From assembly GCA_019637225.1 (NCBI GenBank), contig JAHBWC010000011.1, positions 1 through 64,000 of the forward strand: a stretch of DNA of 64,000 bases. The letters run 5' to 3'. The notes beneath the pieces were generated by a model. That model saw only the letters and a program-made list of their open reading frames with translations. It was not told where the DNA came from and ran no database searches. Of this stretch, positions 55,473 to 63,936 are shown one piece after another (the stretch's first letter is position 1; the number at the start of each line of letters is the position of its first letter). The position numbers and the translations under genes were made by a program. The DNA is from Labilithrix sp. GTDB lineage: Bacteria; Myxococcota_A; Polyangia; Polyangiales; Polyangiaceae.

Positions 55473-56624
55473 GTGCGGCAGCGCCCGACCTGGCTCCTGG
55501 GAGTGCTCGCGCTATTCGCCGCGGCCTGTCGCGATCAGCCCGCCGTGGGCGTACCGCCGCTGCCGAGCGCGCCGCCGGCGCCGAGCGACGATCCGGCGCA
55601 GGCGGTCCTCGCCAGCGCCGAGGAGCCGCTGCCCGACGCGGGGCCGCGCGCCTTCGTCGCCGAGCGCGTCCACGGGCAAGGCACAGCGATGGGCACGCAC
55701 ATCGCGTTCGCCGCCTACACGACGCCGGCGACGAACGCCGCGAAGACGCGGGCCGCCTTCGACGCGGCGGTCGAAGAGATCAAGCGCATCGAGGCGCTGA
55801 TGACGACGTGGCGCGACAGCGAGGTCTCGCGCATCAACGCGGCAGCCGGGAAGGCTCCCGTGAAGGTGAGCGCCGAGACCTTCGAGGTGATCCGCGAAGC
55901 GGTGCGCACGAGCGAGCTGTCGGAGGGCACCTTCGACATCACGTTCCACACCCTGCACGGCCTCTGGAAGTTCGACGAGGACCTCGACCCGCATCCGCCC
56001 GCGGACAAGGACGTGAAGGCGCGCCTGCCGTTCGTCGGCTTCCGGCACATCAAGCTCGACGCCGCCGCGCAGACGGTGATGCTCGCCAAGGACAAGACGA
56101 AGATCGGTCTCGGCGGCATCGCCAAGGGCTACGCCGTCGACATGGCAGCCAAGGTGCTCGAGAAGGCCGGGCTCGCGTCGTTCTTCGTGCAGGCGGGCGG
56201 CGATCTCCTCGCGCGCGGGCACAAACCCGACGGCACGGAGTGGCAAGCCGGCATCCGCGATCCGCGCGGCCCCGAGGGCAAGTACTTCGCCACGCTGCCC
56301 GTGACCGATCACGCCTTCAGCACGGCGGGCGACTACGAGCGCGCCTACGTGGTCGGCGGAAAGCGGTATCACCACATCATCGACCCTCGCACGGGCCAGC
56401 CGGCGACGGCCTGCCGGAGCGTGACGATCTGGGCGCCCACCGCGCTGCTCGCCGACGAGATCGACGACGCGGTCTTCATCCTCGGCCCCGAGAAGGGGAT
56501 GAAGCTCGTCGAGTCGCTCGACGGCGTCGGCGCGGTGATCGTCGACGCGAAGAACAACGTCGGCATCAGCAAGCGACTGCAGGGGAAGCTCCAGCTCGTC
56601 GGTGTCCCGAGCGACGGCATCTGA
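55473..56624 (+). CDS. apbE: FAD:protein FMN transferase, lipoprotein form (ApbE)
   Basis: 383 residues. Signal TWLLGVLALFAAAC (lipobox Cys at residue 19), then an Ala/Pro linker. The ApbE fold: GTAMGTHIAF, KIGLGGIAKGYAVDMAAKVL, VQAGGDLLARG, and the metal loop YHHIIDPRTGQPATACRSVT. It attaches FMN to Thr of flavoproteins (such as Nqr or Rnf subunits) outside the inner membrane. No target gene is adjacent. GTG at 55473 is the start: it gives the signal peptide directly. Confidence 0.93.
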   Translation: MRQRPTWLLGVLALFAAACRDQPAVGVPPLPSAPPAPSDDPAQAVLASAEEPLPDAGPRAFVAERVHGQGTAMGTHIAFAAYTTPATNAAKTRAAFDAAVEEIKRIEALMTTWRDSEVSRINAAAGKAPVKVSAETFEVIREAVRTSELSEGTFDITFHTLHGLWKFDEDLDPHPPADKDVKARLPFVGFRHIKLDAAAQTVMLAKDKTKIGLGGIAKGYAVDMAAKVLEKAGLASFFVQAGGDLLARGHKPDGTEWQAGIRDPRGPEGKYFATLPVTDHAFSTAGDYERAYVVGGKRYHHIIDPRTGQPATACRSVTIWAPTALLADEIDDAVFILGPEKGMKLVESLDGVGAVIVDAKNNVGISKRLQGKLQLVGVPSDGI

Positions 56625-56648
56625 CTCCCACGACGCGTGGGGCAGGCG

Positions 56649-58058
56649 TCACCGGAGCGTGACGAGCAGCCGGGCGGCGTCCTCGAGGTCGCGCGCGCAG
56701 CGCACCTCGAGGACATCCGTGCATCGGGCCGCGTAGCGCGGCATCGCGCTGTCGCCCGTCGCCCACGCGGCGCGAGGCTCGGGGCAGAGCCACACGAGCG
56801 CGCGGGCGCGCGCGCGGATGGCGTCGAGGACGCCGGCCGCGGGGTCGTGGTAGTTCGTGCGTCCGTCGCCGAGCACCACGACCGTCGTGCGCCGGTCGAG
56901 CTCGGGGACGACGCGCTCCTCGAAGGCCCGGAGCGCGCGGCCGTAGTTCGAGTTGTGCGTCACGGGGACCACAGCGCCCGAGTACGCGCGCGCGAGGGCC
57001 GTCTCGACGGGGTGCTCGTCGAACAGGCGCGTGGTCTCCCCGAGCTCGCTGACGAAGACGAACGTGCGCGTCCCGGAGAAGAGCTCCTGGCTCGCGTACG
57101 CGAGCTCGAGGAGGAAGCGCGCCACCGTCCGGACCGACTCGCTCACGTCGCAGAGCACGACGAGCCGCGGCTTGTCCCGGCGCCGCGCGCGATACGCGAG
57201 CTCCGCGGGGACCCCGCCCGTGCGCATCGCGAGCCTCAGCGTCCGGCGCGGGTCGACGCGGCCCTGACGCGCCCGCCGCCGGCGAACGCGCTCGCCGCCG
57301 CGGAGGCGCTGCACGAAGCGACGCACCGCGCGGCGGACCTCCTCGACCTCGCGATCGTCGAGCGAGCTGAACGGCGTCGAGAGGAGATCGCGCGGCCCGC
57401 CTTCACGCTCACGCTCGCTCTCGCGCTCGTCGAGCGTCTGCTTCACGAAGACGCGGACGTCGTCCGAGGCGGCGGCGAGCTCGGCCTCGAGCGCCGACGC
57501 GAGCGCGGCGGCCCGCTCGTCTCCGAGCGCGTCGACGAGCCGAGGACGGAGGGCGCCGAGCGCGTCGCGAGCCTCGCGCGCGCCTACGCGCTCGAGGAGG
57601 CGGTGGGTGTAGAAGCCGGCCTGGAGCGGGCTCTGCATCGCCTCGAGGACGCGCGACGTCCCCGCGAGATGAAGCAGCCGATCGAGGTCCGCGCCGCGTC
57701 CGATGAGCGCGTTCAGCGCGCCGTCCGGCGACGACGCGGCGAGCTGCTCGAGCAGCTCCCGGAGCAGCGCGAGCTCCGCCTCGCCGAACCCCTGCCCCGC
57801 GAGGCGCTCCCAGAGCGTCCGCCGGTGGCTCGACCGCGAGAAGAAGGCGTCGAACGCGCGATCGAACCGCACGCGATCGCGCGGACGCTGCACGATCACC
57901 GCGGCGAGCGCCTCGCGGACGTCTTCACGCGACTCGAAGCCGACGAGGTCGAGCGCGCGGACCGCGTCGATCGCCTGCGACGTCGCGATCGCGAGGCCCT
58001 CGCGACGAAGCACCCAGAGGAGCTCGTCGGTGACGCGGAGCACGGCGCGCCGGTCCAT
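56649..58058 (-). CDS. VWA-domain protein, CoxE-like
   Basis: 469 residues. The C-terminal half is a von Willebrand A fold with MIDAS motif DVSES (VVLCDVSESVRT), a second site around VVVLGDGRTNYHD, and a CoxE-like order; the N-terminal half is helical (LLELLREL-type repeats, many Arg/Glu). CoxE-type proteins normally work with an MoxR AAA ATPase to insert metal in an enzyme; no such ATPase is next door. Start ATG 58058. 23 bp after the PDZ-thioredoxin gene on the same strand, likely an operon. Confidence 0.88.
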   Translation of the reverse strand: MDRRAVLRVTDELLWVLRREGLAIATSQAIDAVRALDLVGFESREDVREALAAVIVQRPRDRVRFDRAFDAFFSRSSHRRTLWERLAGQGFGEAELALLRELLEQLAASSPDGALNALIGRGADLDRLLHLAGTSRVLEAMQSPLQAGFYTHRLLERVGAREARDALGALRPRLVDALGDERAAALASALEAELAAASDDVRVFVKQTLDERESEREREGGPRDLLSTPFSSLDDREVEEVRRAVRRFVQRLRGGERVRRRRARQGRVDPRRTLRLAMRTGGVPAELAYRARRRDKPRLVVLCDVSESVRTVARFLLELAYASQELFSGTRTFVFVSELGETTRLFDEHPVETALARAYSGAVVPVTHNSNYGRALRAFEERVVPELDRRTTVVVLGDGRTNYHDPAAGVLDAIRARARALVWLCPEPRAAWATGDSAMPRYAARCTDVLEVRCARDLEDAARLLVTLR

Positions 58059-58081
58059 CGTGGCGTCGCGCGGCGCTCGGC

Positions 58082-59032
58082 TCAGCGTCCGCCGGGACGC
58101 GGGACGGTGGGCGCGGGGACGCCCGGCGCGGCGCCGGGCTCGCCGGGCTCGGCGAGGAGGTCACGGATCGCTTGCTCGAGCCGCGCCTCGGCGCCCGGAT
58201 CGAACCCGAGGAAGACGTCGCGGACGACGCCCTTCTTGTCGACGAGGATCAGCGTCGGGAGCACGTTCACGTTGTACGCGCGGCTCGTGTCGCCGTCCCG
58301 GTCGACCACGACCGGGTAGCGCATCTGGTGGCGCTCGGAGAAGACCGCCGCTTGCTCGGCCGGGTCCGTCGTGATCCCGACGACCGCGAGCCCCTGCGGG
58401 CCGAGGCGCGCCTTCAGCGCGCTGAGCCGCGGCGCGATCATCCGGCACGGGCCGCACCACGACGCCCAGAAGTCGAGGAGGGCGACCTTGCCCTTGAGCG
58501 ACGCCATCGACGCCGGCGCTCCGGAGAGCGGCGTCACGTTCTTCCACTCGGGCGCGGGCGCGCCGAGCAAGTGCATCCGCATCAGATCGTCGCTCGACGG
58601 GCGCGTGCCGAGCACGACGGGCGCGCTGATGGCGCTGCCGGTGCGCTCGAGTCCCAGCGTGACGGTGTCGCCGACCTTGTGCGTCGCGACGGACCGCGAG
58701 ACGTGGCCCGGCGCGGTCACGCGCGCGCCGTCGATGGCGACGATGCGATCGCCCGCGCGGACGCCGCCGCGCTCGGCCGGCGAGCCGCGCACGACGCTCT
58801 CGATGCGCACGCCGAGGTCGCCACCGTTGTCCATCGAGACGCCGAGCCACGGGAGCCCGTTGACGGGAGCGGGCAGCGCACCGAACGGCGCACGCAACTT
58901 CGGGGCGCCGGCGCTCGAGGCGGGCGGAAGAGGCGGCAACGGCGCCTTCGCGTCACCGGCGCGCGCGGCCGGCCCCGCGGCGACCACCCCGACCGCGAGC
59001 AAGGAGCCGATGAGGAGGCGCGTGAATCGCAT
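58082..59032 (-). CDS. Exported PDZ-thioredoxin (TlpA-like) protein
   Basis: 316 residues from ATG 59032. Signal peptide ending PAARA; a Pro/Ala linker; a PDZ domain at about 50-125 (GVRIESVVRGSPAERGGVRA; GDRIVAIDGARV); then a thioredoxin fold at about 160-300 with active site FWASWCGPCRM and cis-Pro in NVLPTLILVD. It would be a thiol-disulfide protein guided to targets by the PDZ part. Two active Cys are present, so it should be redox active. A strong hairpin (59060-59090) lies 28 bases upstream. Confidence 0.92.
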   Translation of the reverse strand: MRFTRLLIGSLLAVGVVAAGPAARAGDAKAPLPPLPPASSAGAPKLRAPFGALPAPVNGLPWLGVSMDNGGDLGVRIESVVRGSPAERGGVRAGDRIVAIDGARVTAPGHVSRSVATHKVGDTVTLGLERTGSAISAPVVLGTRPSSDDLMRMHLLGAPAPEWKNVTPLSGAPASMASLKGKVALLDFWASWCGPCRMIAPRLSALKARLGPQGLAVVGITTDPAEQAAVFSERHQMRYPVVVDRDGDTSRAYNVNVLPTLILVDKKGVVRDVFLGFDPGAEARLEQAIRDLLAEPGEPGAAPGVPAPTVPRPGGR

Positions 59033-59059
59033 CACGGAAGTCTGACGCACAAAAGCGAC

Positions 59060-59090
59060 GTGGCGCTACCCCCGCGAGGGGCAGCGCCAC
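59060..59090 (-). terminator. Strong hairpin upstream of the PDZ-thioredoxin gene
   Basis: GTGGCGCT-a-CCCC pairs fully with GGGG-c-AGCGCCAC over a five- or six-base loop. On the minus strand it is followed by GTCGCTTTTGTG, a weak T-tract. It could end a minus-strand transcript from the gap to its right or act as an attenuator for the gene 28 bases below. Confidence 0.6.
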
Positions 59091-59729
59091 GGAAAGCCAC
59101 CACGATCTCAGAGAGAGAACAGTGACCGGATACCAAGCGAGGGAAGAAAGCTCGACAAGAACGGCGCGGAAGGAAGAAAGGCGAGCTCGCTCGCAAGAGC
59201 GAGCCTCTTCATCGGACGAGGCAGAGATCGAAAGGGAGTATCGACCCCTGCGCGACGCGACGAGCAGCCCAGCACCTCGCGCCGTGTCTGTCTTCTAAGT
59301 GGCGGTAAGGAACGTGTCCCGTGAAGCGAAGCGAAAGAAGTCGAAGCGGTAAGGCCGGGACAGCGGACGAGGATAGAGCACTGCTCATGCCACTTTCGTA
59401 ACCACAATCATTTTCACTGGATACAAGCTCCAGGAGAGAGCGCGACGCGGAGGCTGCCTGCCAGCACAGTCAGCGTGACCCCCTGGCTCTGCATTGTTTG
59501 CGCAGTTGGCATCATTCTTCCGCCCGAAGAGGCGGGGGAAATGTGGGCACCAGGCCCCGCTCGAGCGCCGCAGGGATGGGGGGCCGCCCTGGTCGACGGT
59601 CGCCCGAGCTCGCTCGAGGGCTCGACGCTTGGACGCGGGGGAGCGCACGTCGGGAGGAGAACCGGGTCCGACTCGGCCGCGGAGCGGGGCCGTTTTCGTC
59701 GGGTTTCCTGTCCGGATTGAAGAGCATCG
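59091..59729. other. Gene-less gap, possible minus-strand small RNA
   Basis: 639 bp without a credible ORF. Composition differs from neighbours (A/G-rich plus strand, 59090-59400). On the minus strand the part from about 59435 to 59091 runs into the hairpin above and holds a second stem at about 59179-59215 (AGGCTCGCTC - TTGC - GAGCGA, closed by GCCT) followed by TTTCTTCC. No SRP, tmRNA, 6S or RNase P motif was recognised. Confidence 0.35.
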
Positions 59730-59757
59730 TTGACACGGTCGCCGCGGGAAGTATGGT
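59730..59757 (+). promoter_or_regulatory. Sigma70 promoter of tRNA-Arg
   Basis: TTGACA at 59730-59735 and TATGGT at 59752-59757, spacer 16. The start would be near 59764, giving a ~28-nt leader to the tRNA. One of the best promoter matches in the window, as expected for a tRNA gene. Confidence 0.82.
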
Positions 59758-59791
59758 GCGCGTCCTTCGATCTTCGCGTCGGCGAGATCGG

Positions 59792-59865
59792 GCGCCCATA
59801 GCTCAGCTGGATAGAGCACTGGTCTACGGAACCAGGTGTCGGAAGTTCGAATCTTCCTGGGCGCG
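59792..59865 (+). tRNA. tRNA-Arg (anticodon ACG)
   Basis: Cloverleaf: acceptor GCGCCCA (59792-59798) with TGGGCGC (59858-59864), D arm GCTC/GAGC, anticodon stem CTGGT/ACCAG with loop CTACGGA, so anticodon ACG at 59826-59828, T arm GGAAG-TTCGAAT-CTTCC. All stems pair. Discriminator G; CCA is not encoded. This tRNA reads CGN codons after A34 is changed to inosine by TadA, whose gene follows. Confidence 0.97.
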
Positions 59866-59959
59866 CTACGAAGACCCGAGAGCTCCGCGGCCTCGCCCTC
59901 GCACGGCGAAGCCGGAGCCGTCGACCGGAGCCCGAGCCGCTGGCGGGCGCCACAACCGA

Positions 59960-59973
59960 GGGCCCGAAGGCCC
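59960..59973 (+). terminator. Possible short terminator hairpin after the tRNA
   Basis: GGGCC-CGAA-GGCCC followed by CTTC; a stable tetraloop stem but only two T. It is 32 bases before tadA, so it could separate the tRNA from tadA or process the transcript. Confidence 0.35.
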
Positions 59974-60005
59974 CTTCAGCCTGAGGGCGCGAGCCCGAGG
60001 TTCGC

Positions 60006-60470
60006 GTGACCGACGACGACTGGATGCGAGAGGCGCTCGCCGAAGCGGACCGCGCCGCGTCGCTCGGTGAGGTGCCGGTCGGCTGCGTGCTCGTCGACGC
60101 CGGCGGTGCGCGGGTCGCCGCCGGGCACAACCTCCGCGAGACCGACGCCGATCCGACCGCCCATGCCGAGGTCGTCGCCATCCGTGCGGCCGCGAAGGCG
60201 CTCGGCTCGTGGCGCCTCGAAGGTCACACGCTCTTCGTCACGCTCGAGCCGTGCGTGATGTGCGCGGGCGCGCTCGTCAACGCGCGCATCGCGCGGGTCG
60301 TGTGGGGCTGCGACGATCCGAAGGCGGGCGCGTGCGCGACGCTGTTCTCGATCGGGCAAGACACGCGCCTCAACCACCGCTTCACGACGACGCGCGGCGT
60401 GCTCGAGGCCGAGTGCGCCGATCGCTTGAAGCGCTTCTTCGCGGCGCTCCGGGCGCAGGGCAAGAAGTGA
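60006..60470 (+). CDS. tadA: tRNA-specific adenosine deaminase TadA
   Basis: 154 residues. Zn site: HAE (His and catalytic Glu, about residue 55) and PCVMC (two Cys, about 86-89). DDPKAGACATLFSI and the C-terminal RLKRFFAALR match bacterial TadA. It converts A34 of tRNA-Arg(ACG) to inosine, and that tRNA gene lies 140 bp upstream. Start GTG 60006; ATG at 60024 is less likely. Its stop abuts the stop of the opposite gene (TGA|TCA). Confidence 0.96.
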   Translation: MTDDDWMREALAEADRAASLGEVPVGCVLVDAGGARVAAGHNLRETDADPTAHAEVVAIRAAAKALGSWRLEGHTLFVTLEPCVMCAGALVNARIARVVWGCDDPKAGACATLFSIGQDTRLNHRFTTTRGVLEAECADRLKRFFAALRAQGKK

Positions 60471-63095
60471 TCAGTCGAGCGGGGTCCAGGCCGCGTCGTC
60501 GTCGCTCGGATCGCGTCGCGTCGACGTGACGGGCTTGCGCGGCTCGGGGCGCGGATCGCCCGGCCGCATGAAGACGACCGGCTCCTTCCGCCCTTCCTCG
60601 AGCTCGGCCGCCGAGATCTTCCCGTTCTTCGCGGCGATCTCCATCAGCGCGGTGAGGTGGCGCATCCAGGTCTCGGAGACCTCACCCTTGTCGCGGAGCT
60701 TGCCGTAGCGGATCGGCGACGGGAGCAGCGACGCGAGGAAGAAGCACTCGGCGAGGTGGAGCTCCTCGGGCTTCCTGCCGAAGTAGTGCTCGGCGGCCTG
60801 CGTGATGCCGTACACGTCGGGGCCGAACTCGACGACGTTCAGGTAGAGCTCCATCATGTCGTCCTTGCGGAACGTCTGCTCGAGGTAGTCGGTGAGGATC
60901 ACCTCCTCGATCTTCCGCGCGAGCGCCTTGTCGCGGGCGAGGAAGAGGTTCTTCGCGAGCTGCATCGTGATGGTGCTCGCGCCCCGCACGAAGCGCCGGG
61001 CCTTGAGGTTCGCCTGGACGCTCGAGCGGATCGCGGCGTGGTTGAAGCCCTTGTGCCGGTAGAACGCGCCGTCCTCGGTCGTGAGCACCGCGGCGACCAT
61101 GAACGGGCTGATGTCGTCGAGCGCCGTCCAGGTGGCGGTCCCCGGCCCGGTCGTGGTCTCGCCGAGGGTGCCGTCCGGCTTGTACGTGCGGTACGAGAAC
61201 GGGCCGTCGAAGCGCTCTCGCGAGAGATCGCGCGGCACTTCGAGCATGCGGCACTGATCGCCGATGCGGTAGTCGAGCGAGAGCTTGTCGATCGTGCGGG
61301 TGTCGAACGCGAGGTTCACGCTCGCGCCGAAGGTCCCGCCCATCCGCGCGGCGCGCACGATCGGGAGCAGGCCCTGGGGCGAACTGTCGAGCAAGGCCTG
61401 GCAGGCCGCGGGGGCGACGTCGATCGCGAGCGACACGGCGAAATGCTCCGGGGACTCCTCGACGGTGCCGTGAGTCCGGAGATGGAGCGCCCCCATGTCG
61501 AGCTCGGCGTCGTCGACGCGCAGCTTGCCGCGATCGTCGAGCAGGCCGCGCGCGGAGAGCGTGAACTCGATGCCCCGGAGGAGCTCGGGCGCGAGCCGTG
61601 GCTGCCGCAGCGAGATCGAACGGAGCGTGACCTCGCCGTCGAAGGTGAGGGCGTCCGCGGCCTCCGAGAGCACGAGCTGGCCTTTGCCCGAGACGGTCCC
61701 GCGCGTGACGTCGGTGAGGCCCTTCATGCCCTCCTTCACGCCGAGGACGGCGAGCGAGACCGGGCCGCCGGCGAGGCGGGCCGTCATCTCGCCGGTCGTG
61801 ACGGGAAGGTCGGCGTCGATGGACAGCGGCGTTCCTCCGGCCGGCGCTCGCGTCGGGCTCGCGGCGTGGGGCGGGCCGGCCGTACCGGCGTGCGGTGGGC
61901 CGCCCGTACCGGCGGCGTCGGCGGCGTCGGCGGGCGCCGCGCTCGTGAACCCGAGGTGGATGCGGTCTCCACGGCGCGTCAGCGTGAACGGGCCGGGGCC
62001 GAACGCCATCGGCTCGCCGCCGACGTCGAGCTTCACGGAGAGGCCTCCGATCTCGACGACGGCGCCGTCGGGGACGCGCGGCGCGAACGCCGCGGCGGCG
62101 CCCGCGATCTTCGCGCGGAGGGCGTGCAGATCGGGAAGAGGGAGCACCGGCTCGTCCGGCGGGGCCGGCGCGAGGGCGGCCACGGCCTTGACGGCGGGCT
62201 TTGCGGCGGCCTTCGCGCCGCGCTTCGTGAGCGCAGGGAGCGGCGGCGGCGCGGGCTCGCTCGGCGCCGCCGTCGTCGCGGGCGGCAGAGCCTCGGCGCG
62301 CGGCGCGTCGTACGTGACGCCGAGCGTGCTCGCCGTGACGCGGCGCGGGGCGCCGTCGGGCGCGAGCTCGACGTCGGCCTCCGCCACCTCGAGCGTCACG
62401 CTTCGATGGCGAGCGGCGCACTTCGCGCAGCCGAGCCGGATGCCGTCGGCCTCGCGCGCCGCGCGGATCCCGGAGCCCGTGAGCTCGCCGCCGGACGGGA
62501 GCTTCCACGAGAGCGCGAGGTCCTCGGCGCGCATCGGCGTCCGCGCTCGAGCGGGCTCGGACGCGTCCTTGTTGTCGCCGGCGGAGCGACGAAACGCGCG
62601 GAGGCGGTCGGCGACGTCCTCGGGCTCGCCCTCGATGAAGAGGCCGCCGCCCTTCGCCTGCACCTCGCGCACGGAGAGCGTCGCGCCGAGGTCGACGCGG
62701 AGCGCGTCGATCCGGGCCTCGACGCCGGAGACGCCGCGCGGACGCACGCGGACGTCGCGCAGCGTCACCGCGAAGAAGCCGGGGCGCACGCCGCCGACGT
62801 CGATGTCGAGGTTGCGCCGCTCGCCCTCGCTGGCGACGCGGCTCCGCACGAGCGGCCCAAACGCGAGCGCGCCGGCGACCACGAGCAGGAGGAGGACGGC
62901 GCCGCCGACGGCCAGGACGCGCCGCGCCCTTCGCCCGCCGAGCCGCCGGGCGAAGCTCGGCGCCGATCGCGCCGGCGCCGCCGCCGACAGCGCGAGCGAT
63001 CGACCTTCGATGGATCCCGCCGACGACGCGCGCCGCTCCTCGCCGGGCTGCGCGCCCGACGGAGGCTCCGGCGGTCGAGGGGGGGCCCGCAGCAT
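60471..63095 (-). CDS. AsmA-like protein fused to a GT51 peptidoglycan glycosyltransferase
   Basis: 874 residues from ATG 63095. A short Pro/Arg cytoplasmic head, one transmembrane helix at about 58-80 (VLAVGGAVLLLLVVAGALAF), then ~550 residues of AsmA-like beta repeats with Pro/Ala linkers. The last ~250 residues are a GT51 domain: VLTTEDGAFYRHKGFN (catalytic Glu), RGASTITMQLAKNLFLARDK, ELYLNVVEFGPDVYGI. No transpeptidase domain follows, so it is monofunctional. It would polymerise lipid II glycan strands in the periplasm. The AsmA-like part in front of GT51 is unusual for Mtg-type enzymes. Confidence 0.9.
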   Translation of the reverse strand: MLRAPPRPPEPPSGAQPGEERRASSAGSIEGRSLALSAAAPARSAPSFARRLGGRRARRVLAVGGAVLLLLVVAGALAFGPLVRSRVASEGERRNLDIDVGGVRPGFFAVTLRDVRVRPRGVSGVEARIDALRVDLGATLSVREVQAKGGGLFIEGEPEDVADRLRAFRRSAGDNKDASEPARARTPMRAEDLALSWKLPSGGELTGSGIRAAREADGIRLGCAKCAARHRSVTLEVAEADVELAPDGAPRRVTASTLGVTYDAPRAEALPPATTAAPSEPAPPPLPALTKRGAKAAAKPAVKAVAALAPAPPDEPVLPLPDLHALRAKIAGAAAAFAPRVPDGAVVEIGGLSVKLDVGGEPMAFGPGPFTLTRRGDRIHLGFTSAAPADAADAAGTGGPPHAGTAGPPHAASPTRAPAGGTPLSIDADLPVTTGEMTARLAGGPVSLAVLGVKEGMKGLTDVTRGTVSGKGQLVLSEAADALTFDGEVTLRSISLRQPRLAPELLRGIEFTLSARGLLDDRGKLRVDDAELDMGALHLRTHGTVEESPEHFAVSLAIDVAPAACQALLDSSPQGLLPIVRAARMGGTFGASVNLAFDTRTIDKLSLDYRIGDQCRMLEVPRDLSRERFDGPFSYRTYKPDGTLGETTTGPGTATWTALDDISPFMVAAVLTTEDGAFYRHKGFNHAAIRSSVQANLKARRFVRGASTITMQLAKNLFLARDKALARKIEEVILTDYLEQTFRKDDMMELYLNVVEFGPDVYGITQAAEHYFGRKPEELHLAECFFLASLLPSPIRYGKLRDKGEVSETWMRHLTALMEIAAKNGKISAAELEEGRKEPVVFMRPGDPRPEPRKPVTSTRRDPSDDDAAWTPLD

Positions 63096-63281
63096 CGGCC
63101 CATGGTAACGCTTGAGACGCTCGGGCCCATCATTCCGTACGCGAGGCGGCCTGGCCTTCGGCCCCGACGCGCGTCGGGTGTGCGGCAGCTGAGCTTCGCG
63201 GCGGAGGCTCGCGAGAGAGGACGCGTCCGGCGTGCGCGGCGGTGCGTGGCGGGCCCCGACGCGATTTGAAACGCGACCGTC

Positions 63282-63465
63282 GTTCTCGCAGGCGTTCGTG
63301 GCGCGACGGAGCAAGACGGCGCTACTCGAACGCGACCTCGTCGTTCTCGCAGGCGTTTCGTGGCGCGACGGAGCAAGACGGCGCTACTCGAACGCGACTT
63401 CGTAGTTCTCGCAGGCGTTCGTGGCGCGACGGAGCGCGACGGCGCTACTCGAACGCGACTTCGTA
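63282..63465 (-). repeat. Tandem array of three 61-bp units
   Basis: Units start GTTCTCGCAGG at 63282, 63343 and 63405 (61, 62 and 61 bp; near identical). The third unit contains the last codons and stop of the TerB-like gene, so the array arose by duplication of that gene's 3' end. The remaining gap to 63096 carries no gene. Confidence 0.93.
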
Positions 63466-63936
63466 GTTCTCGGAGGCGTCGCCCTCGAGGCGTGACGGGA
63501 TCGCCTTGAAGAGCGTGACGATCTCGGTGGCCCACGACGCGCCGTCCTTGCGGAGCGGCTCGAGGTCGCGCGCGATGGCCGCGAGCTCGCCCCGCCGCTC
63601 GTCGGTGAGACCGAGGAGGAGACCGAGCTTTCCGAGCAGCGCCTCTTCCTTTGCGTGGACGTCGTTGTCGACGCCAGCGAGCCAGGCGGCGGCGACGTAG
63701 GCGAACGCCTTGTCGCGCGCGCTCAGCTCGTCGACGAGCAGCTCCTCGAGCTCGATGGGCTTCTCGAGCAGCTGGTCGAGCCGCTCGCGAAGCTCCTTGG
63801 TCAGGTTGAAGACGCTCGCTGCACCGAGGACGCCCTCCCTCTCCTGATCGTCGAGGCGGCCGTCCGCCCACGCCATGGTGATGAGGAGCGCGAGGGTCTC
63901 AATGCATGCTTCGCCGCTGATCGTGAGCCGCTTCAT
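63445..63936 (-). CDS. TerB-like (tellurite-resistance fold) protein
   Basis: 163 residues from ATG 63936, helical. LITMAWADGRLDDQEREGVL is the TerB/DUF533-like acidic turn with metal-binding style D/E (DGRLDDQE), and NDVHAKEEALLGKLGLLLGL is a second copy, as in two-helix-pair TerB proteins. No signal or membrane segment. TerB-fold proteins bind divalent metals; the biological role here is unknown. Its 3' end is tandemly copied downstream. Confidence 0.82.
   Translation of the reverse strand: MKRLTISGEACIETLALLITMAWADGRLDDQEREGVLGAASVFNLTKELRERLDQLLEKPIELEELLVDELSARDKAFAYVAAAWLAGVDNDVHAKEEALLGKLGLLLGLTDERRGELAAIARDLEPLRKDGASWATEIVTLFKAIPSRLEGDASENYEVAFE

Noticed and set aside
59108-59819. 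Short ORFs on both strands in the gap before the tRNA (e.g. 59108-59407 minus, 59385-59819 minus)
   Set aside because: No domain, no good ribosome binding site, and one overlaps the tRNA; composition and hairpins argue for non-coding sequence.
59730-60005. Integration (attachment) site at the tRNA-Arg
   Set aside because: tRNA 3' ends are common targets, but there is no integrase and no repeat of the tRNA end downstream in the window.
63282-63480. CRISPR array
   Set aside because: The 61-bp units have no spacers of differing sequence; they are near-identical tandem copies of a gene end.
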